Assembly (NCBI GenBank): GCA_002396205.1
Contig: DGXB01000020.1
Location: 1 to 33,770, forward strand
Length of the DNA: 33,770 nucleotides
Origin: Bacteroidales bacterium UBA4243
GTDB taxonomy: Bacteria; Bacteroidota; Bacteroidia; Bacteroidales; F082
Direction: 5' to 3'
A program made the position numbers and the translations under genes. The stretch's first letter is position 1. Every line of letters starts with the position of its first letter. This document shows, piece by piece, positions 28,878-33,770 of the stretch. The notes beneath the pieces were generated by a model. It was not told the DNA's origin. It saw only the letters and a program-made list of their open reading frames with translations, and made no database searches.

Positions 28878-30395
28878 TTGAAAAAAATTAGAACTGCTTT
28901 AATATCAGTCTTTTATAAGACAGGCATCGACACCATCGTCGACCTTTTGAAACAAAATGGAGTGCAAATCTACTCCACCGGCGGCACCTTCGATTTCATC
29001 AAGCCGCTCGACCCCACGGTGAAAACCGTGGAATCGCTCACGGGCTATCCGTCCATCTTGGGCGGTCGCGTCAAGACGCTCCACCCCAAAGTGTTTGGCG
29101 GCATCTTGGGCCGCACCCAACTTGAGTCGGACCAGAAAGAGATGCAGGAATACGACATCCCCGCCTTCGACCTTGTCATCGTCGACCTCTACCCGTTTGA
29201 GGAGACCGTGGCCAACACCGACGACGCCTCCAAGATCATCGAGAAAATCGACATCGGAGGCATCTCGCTCATCCGCGCCGGCGCGAAAAACTTCAACGAC
29301 GTGCTCATCGTGCCTTCGCAAAAATATTACGGCGAACTCATCCAGTTGCTGAAAGACCAGAACGGTGAGACCTCCATCGACGACCGCCGTCGTTTTGCCA
29401 CCTACGCCTTCGGCGTCAGCTCGCACTACGACAGCGCCATCATGAACTGGTTCGCCAAAGACGACGCCAACAAGCCGCTGCGCATCACCGAAGAAGAAGG
29501 CACCACTTTGCGTTACGGCGAGAACCCGCACCAAAAAGGTGTTTTCTATGGCGATCTCGATGCCATGTTCGAGAAACTGCACGGCAAGGAGCTGTCGTAC
29601 AACAACCTGCTCGACCTCGACGCGGGCCTCAACCTCATCCGCGAGTTCAGCGGACCGACTTTCGCCATCCTCAAGCACAACAACCCCTGCGGCATCGCTT
29701 GCCGCCCGACCGTGAAGGAGGCTTATCTGGCTGCTTTGGCTGGCGACCCCGTGTCGGCCTTCGGCGGCGTATTAGTGTGCAACCGCCCGATCGACCTTGA
29801 GGCTGCCGAGGAAATCAACAAGCTCTTCATCGAAGTCATCGTGGCCCCAGGCTACGACGAAGGCGTGCTCGACCTGCTCTTCTCGAAGAAGAACCGCGTG
29901 GTGCTGCGCCTTAAGGCCGACCAATACGAGCTTCAAACCGTGAAGACCGCCCTGAACGGATACCTCGTGCAAGACCGCGACCTCCACTCGGAAACCGCCG
30001 CCGACTTCAAGGTCATCACCAACCAAGCCCCAACTGCCAACGAGGTGGAAGACATGATTTTCGCCAACAAGATCGTGAAGCACAGCCGCAGCAATGCCAT
30101 CGTACTCGCCAAGGGAAAGCAACTCTATGCATCGGGCATCGGGCAGACCTCACGAGTGGATGCCCTGCGCCAAGCCATCGAGAAGGCCCGATCGTTCGAC
30201 TTCGACCTCAAGGGAGCGGTGCTGGCCTCTGATGCCTTCTTCCCCTTCAAGGACTGCGTCGAGCTGGCCCACGAAGCGGGCATCACCGCCATCGTGCAGC
30301 CCGGAGGCTCGGTGCGCGACCAGGAATCCATCGACTGCTGCAACGAAAACGGCATCAGCATGGTGTTTACCGGATTTAGACATTTTAGGCATTAA
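28878..30395 (+). CDS. purH: Bifunctional AICAR formyltransferase / IMP cyclohydrolase
   Basis: This 505-aa enzyme catalyses the last two steps of IMP synthesis. The N-terminal MGS-like cyclohydrolase domain (about 1-185) has STGGTFDFI, GYPSILGGRVKTLHP and KNFNDVLIV. The transformylase domain (about 190-505) has RYGENPHQKG, the catalytic-type KHNNPCGIA, and GSVRDQESI near the end. The start is a TTG at 28878: the frame has a TGA two codons upstream, the conserved RTALISVFYKTG begins three codons in, and no ATG exists nearby. The cytoplasmic enzyme is followed by mreBCD, an order kept in many Bacteroidota, though a palindromic repeat separates them. Confidence 0.95.
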   Translation: MKKIRTALISVFYKTGIDTIVDLLKQNGVQIYSTGGTFDFIKPLDPTVKTVESLTGYPSILGGRVKTLHPKVFGGILGRTQLESDQKEMQEYDIPAFDLVIVDLYPFEETVANTDDASKIIEKIDIGGISLIRAGAKNFNDVLIVPSQKYYGELIQLLKDQNGETSIDDRRRFATYAFGVSSHYDSAIMNWFAKDDANKPLRITEEEGTTLRYGENPHQKGVFYGDLDAMFEKLHGKELSYNNLLDLDAGLNLIREFSGPTFAILKHNNPCGIACRPTVKEAYLAALAGDPVSAFGGVLVCNRPIDLEAAEEINKLFIEVIVAPGYDEGVLDLLFSKKNRVVLRLKADQYELQTVKTALNGYLVQDRDLHSETAADFKVITNQAPTANEVEDMIFANKIVKHSRSNAIVLAKGKQLYASGIGQTSRVDALRQAIEKARSFDFDLKGAVLASDAFFPFKDCVELAHEAGITAIVQPGGSVRDQESIDCCNENGISMVFTGFRHFRH

Positions 30396-30400
30396 CGATG

Positions 30401-30428
30401 GTACAGACGTAGCGCGCTACGTCTCTAC
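30401..30428 (+). repeat. Perfect 20-bp palindrome in a GTA..TAC repeat, after purH
   Basis: AGACGTAGCGCGCTACGTCT (30405-30424) is a perfect palindrome. After one mismatch the flanks GTA and TAC also pair. It begins 5 bp past the purH stop and ends 55 bp before mreB. It looks like an intergenic REP-type element; it has no T-run and would be a poor intrinsic terminator. Confidence 0.8.
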
Positions 30429-30483
30429 AACGGACAGATCAACAATTAAACGATTAAACAATCAACGACTAAACAATACAAAA

Positions 30484-31506
30484 ATGGGAGTATTATCATT
30501 TCTGAACAAGGAAATCGCCATTGACCTCGGTACGGCCAACACGATTATCATATACAACGACAAGGTAGTCGTCGACGAGCCTTCCATCGTCGCCATGCAA
30601 CGCGACTCGAAGAAGATCATCGCCGTCGGCAAACGTGCCATGATGATGCACGGCAAGACCCACGAAAACATCAAGACCATCCGCCCGCTTCGCGACGGTG
30701 TCATCGCCGACTTCCAGGCCGCCGAATACATGATGCGCGAGATGATCAAGATGATCAATTTCAAGAACAACCTGTTTCCACCCAGCCTGAAGATGGTCAT
30801 CTGCATCCCTTCGGGCATCACCGAGGTGGAGGAACGCGCCGTGAAGGACTCGGCTGAGCAAGCCGGCGCCAAGGAAGTGCGTCTGATTCACGAGCCTATG
30901 GCCGCCGCCATCGGTATCGGCATCGACGTGCTGGAGCCGACGGGCAACATGATCATCGACATCGGTGGCGGCACCTCCGAAATCGCCGTCATCGCCTTGG
31001 GTGGCATCGTCAACAACAAGTCCATCCGCATCGCGGGCGACGACTTCACCGCCGACATCGAGGAATATATGCGCAAGCAGCACAACATCATCGTGGGCGA
31101 GCGCACCGCCGAACGCATCAAGATTGAAGTGGGAGCCGCCATCCCGCAATTGGACAATCCGCCCGACGACTACGCCGTGCAAGGTCGCGACATGCTGACG
31201 GGCATCCCGAAGGAGATCAAGGTAAACTACGCCGAGATTGCCCACTGCTTGGACAAGAGCATCATGAAGATCGAGACCGCCGTGTTGAACGCCTTGGAGC
31301 AGACCCCACCCGAGCTGTCGGCTGACATCTACCGCACGGGCATCTACCTCACCGGCGGTGGTGCCTTGCTGCGCGGCTTAGACAAGCGTCTCAACGCCAA
31401 GACCAAGCTGCCCATCCATGTGGCCGAAGACCCGCTGCGCGCCGTCGCCCGTGGCACCGGCATCGCCCTGAAGAACTTCGACAGATTCACGTTCCTGATT
31501 AAATAA
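30484..31506 (+). CDS. mreB: Rod shape-determining actin homologue MreB
   Basis: This 340-aa actin-like cytoskeletal protein guides cell-wall synthesis along the cylinder. The ATG at 30484 gives MGVLSFLNKEIAIDLGTANT, a normal MreB start with phosphate-1 loop. Phosphate-2 is MIIDIGGGTSEIAVIALGG, the adenosine motif is YLTGGGALLRGLD, and HEPMAAAIGIGID is conserved. An open frame upstream runs through the 3' part of purH in another frame and is not coding. MreC and MreD follow, forming the elongasome membrane complex. The 31507-31604 palindromic repeat sits between mreB and mreC and may alter their relative expression. Confidence 0.97.
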   Translation: MGVLSFLNKEIAIDLGTANTIIIYNDKVVVDEPSIVAMQRDSKKIIAVGKRAMMMHGKTHENIKTIRPLRDGVIADFQAAEYMMREMIKMINFKNNLFPPSLKMVICIPSGITEVEERAVKDSAEQAGAKEVRLIHEPMAAAIGIGIDVLEPTGNMIIDIGGGTSEIAVIALGGIVNNKSIRIAGDDFTADIEEYMRKQHNIIVGERTAERIKIEVGAAIPQLDNPPDDYAVQGRDMLTGIPKEIKVNYAEIAHCLDKSIMKIETAVLNALEQTPPELSADIYRTGIYLTGGGALLRGLDKRLNAKTKLPIHVAEDPLRAVARGTGIALKNFDRFTFLIK

Positions 31507-31604
31507 TTGACACGAGACGGCGTTTCGACAAGCTCAACGACCTTTGTTTTTCAGTAGCTATAAGGATCCCTGAGCTTGTCGAAGGGCCCGAAGTCTCGCG
31601 TCAA
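31507..31604 (+). repeat. Palindromic repeat with TTGACRCGAGAC ends, copy 2, enclosing a TTCGACAAGCTCA hairpin
   Basis: The outer ends TTGACACGAGAC (31507-31518) and GTCTCGCGTCAA (31593-31604) form a 12-bp inverted pair with one mismatch-type position, as in 12632-12707. Inside, TTCGACAAGCTCA (31524-31536) and TGAGCTTGTCGAA (31571-31583) form a perfect 13-bp stem. The inner sequence is a known-looking widespread palindromic repeat type. It starts directly after the mreB stop and ends 11 bp before the mreC ATG. Confidence 0.82.
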
Positions 31605-31615
31605 AAGTGTTAGCC

Positions 31616-32431
31616 ATGTACAACCTTCGGCGTTTCATACTGAAGCATCACTTCGTCATCTTGTTCATCCTGCTCGAGGTGATTTCCATCTTGCTACTCG
31701 CCAACAGTCAACGTTTCCATCGCAACCGAATGGTCAACACGACCAACGATGTTGTAGGGAAAATCTATGAATGGGGCAGCGAGGTGGGCAACTATTTCCG
31801 CCTCAACACGGCCAACGAACAACTGGCCGAAGAGAACGCCATGCTCAGGCAAAGGCTGTCGGTGGTCTACGACATCGACACCAGCACCTACGACATCAGC
31901 GAGGGCGACACGCTCTACAAATACATCCCGGCACAGGTGGTCAACAACAGCACCAACCAGGCCAACAACTACATCATTATTAATAAAGGTAAGATTGACG
32001 GCATCGAGCGCGACATGAGCGTCATCTCCACCGACGGCATCGTGGGCGTGGTGACCGACGTGAGCCGCCACTACGCCTCGGTGATGAGCCTGCTCCACAG
32101 CAAGTCGGTGGTCGGCGTCCGCATCAAGCAGAGCCAGGAGTTGGCCAGCCTGAAATGGGGCACCAACAACTACCGCTACGGCATGGTGGAAGACATACCA
32201 ACCCACATCCTGCTGCAACAGGGCGACACCATCCTCACCAGCTCGCATTCTTTCATCTTCCCTGCCGACCTCATGGTGGGCACCGTTGAGGAGTTCTATC
32301 CCACCGCCATCGATGCCCTGAACAAAGCCAAGATCAGGTTTGCCACCGACTTCGCCACGCTGAGGCATGTGTACGTCATCCAAGACTTGCACAAACCCGA
32401 ACTCGATTCGCTCAAGGCCAAATTCCAATGA
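31616..32431 (+). CDS. mreC: Rod shape-determining protein MreC
   Basis: This 271-aa protein has a single membrane segment (about residues 12-30, FVILFILLEVISILLLANS), then a coiled coil (NEQLAEENAMLRQRLSVV, about 60-80) and a periplasmic beta-rich domain with INKGKIDGIERDMSVIS and DGIVGVVTDVSRHYASVMSLL, typical of MreC. It links MreB filaments to periplasmic cell-wall synthases. The ATG at 31616 is chosen; a GTG three codons upstream would overlap the end of the repeat. mreD starts 1 bp after its stop. Confidence 0.93.
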   Translation: MYNLRRFILKHHFVILFILLEVISILLLANSQRFHRNRMVNTTNDVVGKIYEWGSEVGNYFRLNTANEQLAEENAMLRQRLSVVYDIDTSTYDISEGDTLYKYIPAQVVNNSTNQANNYIIINKGKIDGIERDMSVISTDGIVGVVTDVSRHYASVMSLLHSKSVVGVRIKQSQELASLKWGTNNYRYGMVEDIPTHILLQQGDTILTSSHSFIFPADLMVGTVEEFYPTAIDALNKAKIRFATDFATLRHVYVIQDLHKPELDSLKAKFQ

Positions 32432-32432
32432 C

Positions 32433-32948
32433 ATGAACAAGACCGCGTTACAAATCATCCGCTTCGTTGTGCTCGTCCTCCTTCAGGTGTTGGTCATCAA
32501 CCATATCCGCTTAGGAGGTTATGTGCATCCTTATATCTACCTGATATTCATCATGTTGTTGCCTTTCAGCACACCCAAATGGCAACTTCTGGTTTTGGGC
32601 TTTGCCTTGGGCTTGAGCGTCGACCTGTTTACCGGCACGCCCGGTCTTCATGCCGGTGCCACCACCTTGATGGCGTTTTGCCGCCCCTCAATCATCAAGC
32701 TCATTTCGGGCAACCAGAAGTTCGAGAACATCCCAGAGCCTAACATCGGGCAGCTTGGCGGAATATGGTTCCTGCGTTACGCACTCCTGATGGTGCTCAT
32801 CCACCATTTCGCGCTGTTTTTCCTTGAGTCGTTCAGCATCCGCCTCATCGGCCAAGTGCTGCTCCGCATTCTGCTCAGCGTGCCCGTTTCGACCTTCCTC
32901 ATCATGATGATCCTTTACATCTTCAAGAGCGAAAAAAAGAGAGAATAA
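32433..32948 (+). CDS. mreD: Rod shape-determining protein MreD
   Basis: This 171-aa polytopic membrane protein has about five hydrophobic segments (IIRFVVLVLLQVLVINHI; PYIYLIFIMLLPF; LLVLGFALGLSVDLF; and two near the end). LGLSVDLFTGTPGLHAGATTLMAF matches the central conserved MreD region. It is the third member of the elongasome membrane set. The ATG at 32433 follows the mreC stop by one base, implying coupled translation. In many Bacteroidota mrdA (PBP2) and rodA come next; here a thioredoxin-like lipoprotein gene follows instead. Confidence 0.92.
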   Translation: MNKTALQIIRFVVLVLLQVLVINHIRLGGYVHPYIYLIFIMLLPFSTPKWQLLVLGFALGLSVDLFTGTPGLHAGATTLMAFCRPSIIKLISGNQKFENIPEPNIGQLGGIWFLRYALLMVLIHHFALFFLESFSIRLIGQVLLRILLSVPVSTFLIMMILYIFKSEKKRE

Positions 32949-32974
32949 ACAATCAAACAAATAACTGACTTACA

Positions 32975-33770
32975 ATGAAGAAACAAGCATTATTCCTAAT
33001 GGCTCTTGCACTCGGCCTGACCGCATGCAACGAGAAAACCAATGACTTCAAGGTCAACGTGAGCCTGACCAATGGCAACGACAAGACCGTCTACCTCCAG
33101 AAATTCGTCGACAACGCGCCAGTAGCCATCGACTCGGCTGTCATCACGAACGACATGGCCACCCTGACTGCACCTACCGACGACCCGCAAATCCTTTATG
33201 CACTGAAAGTAAAGGGAATGCGTGGCTCTATGCCGTTCTTTGCCGACAACAAGGACGTCACCTTCGTGGGCGACATGAACAACCCGCAAGCCGTCGAAAT
33301 CATGGCCTCGGAGACCCAAGCCGAATTGGATGCCTACAACGACCAATTGAACCAATTCAACGTCCAAATCAAGGAACTCTACACCGTCATGCAACAGGCC
33401 TTCTTGGACAACGACAGCATCAAGATGGACTCGCTCAACACCGTGGGCACCGCGCTGATGGAACAGCAAGACAACTATCGCGACGACTACATCAAGGCTC
33501 ACCCCGAGAGCTTCGTCACGCACTACATCCTCGACCAAGTGAAGCAAGACTACCCCATCGACCAACTGAAAGAAATGATGGCTGGCTTCACCACAGAGTC
33601 CATCTACACCAAAGACCTCAACAACTACATCGCCAAGCAAGAACGCCTCGTAGTGGGCCAACCTTTCATCGACTTCACACTGCAAACCAAAGAGGGACAA
33701 GATGTTGTGCTTTCGGAGGTCATCGCCAACAACAAGCTCACGCTGGTCGACTTCTGGGCTTCGTGGTGTG
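32975..33770 (+). CDS. Thioredoxin-like (TlpA/DUF4369-type) lipoprotein, 3' end beyond window
   Basis: At least 265 codons are open with no stop before the window edge. The start ATG gives a lipoprotein signal ending LGLTAC, where C18 is the lipid site, followed by NEKTND. Residues 23-115 look like the DUF4369 beta domain (FKVNVSLTNGNDKTVYLQKF), then come a helical linker and VGQPFIDFTLQTKEGQ, the start of an AhpC/TSA-TlpA thioredoxin fold. The sequence stops at DFWASWC, the first half of the WCxxC redox motif. Probable role is thiol-disulfide exchange in the periplasm. It lies 26 bp after mreD, so it could be co-transcribed. Confidence 0.9.
   Translation, partial: MKKQALFLMALALGLTACNEKTNDFKVNVSLTNGNDKTVYLQKFVDNAPVAIDSAVITNDMATLTAPTDDPQILYALKVKGMRGSMPFFADNKDVTFVGDMNNPQAVEIMASETQAELDAYNDQLNQFNVQIKELYTVMQQAFLDNDSIKMDSLNTVGTALMEQQDNYRDDYIKAHPESFVTHYILDQVKQDYPIDQLKEMMAGFTTESIYTKDLNNYIAKQERLVVGQPFIDFTLQTKEGQDVVLSEVIANNKLTLVDFWASWC

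Overview
The window looks like chromosome from an anaerobic Bacteroidota, most likely order Bacteroidales. The evidence is the recurrent TAnnTTTG -7 promoter element, start sites with little or no Shine-Dalgarno sequence, a type IX secretion (T9SS) C-terminal sorting domain, a BlaR1-type protease fused to TonB C-terminal domains, a DUF4369/TlpA-type lipoprotein, and the purH-mreB-mreC-mreD order. Most genes prefer G/C in the third codon position; one membrane protein (13932-14732) is visibly AT-richer. I cannot name a genus.

Layout. 1-38: 5' part of a tRNA-Thr(CGT). 205-2568: blaI-blaR1 regulatory pair with a palindromic operator over its promoter. 2575-2993: a 52-aa protein gene boxed by two copies of a palindromic repeat. 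3004-6414: pgi, an orphan OmpR-type response regulator and a beta-lactamase-like serine hydrolase. 6544-12280: a DEAD-box helicase with an RGG-like tail, menA (carrying a 60-bp clover-shaped palindrome in frame) and a large T9SS-exported Omp28-like protein. 12363-16917: small PQ-loop-like membrane protein, argF, AT-rich membrane protein, a cysteine-rich DUF3109 protein, a carboxypeptidase-regulatory-domain protein and comF. 17010-19008: ptb-buk, the phosphotransbutyrylase/butyrate kinase route. 19128-23723: a four-gene, fully ATGA-overlapped operon of exported proteins ending in an 850-aa leucine-rich-repeat protein. 23816-28566: thpR, a DUF4143 ATPase, an M14 carboxypeptidase-like lipoprotein and a ROK sugar kinase. 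28878-33770: purH, mreBCD and a truncated thioredoxin-like lipoprotein.

Metabolic links: Pgi and the ROK kinase feed glycolysis, and Ptb-Buk would make ATP from butyryl-CoA. ArgF, PurH and MenA serve arginine, purine and menaquinone synthesis. MreBCD is the cell-elongation scaffold.

The most unusual content is (i) the four-gene coupled operon of secreted/lipoprotein partners, whose proteins seem to share an NTF2-like module and whose last member has three tryptophan-headed LRR blocks; and (ii) a dense set of unrelated palindromic small repeats. These include a three-copy family placed 5-18 bp from stop codons, a pair sharing 12-bp ends, a long inverted-repeat element before menA, and a palindrome translated inside MenA. 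No CRISPR array, rRNA, transposase or phage gene was seen.
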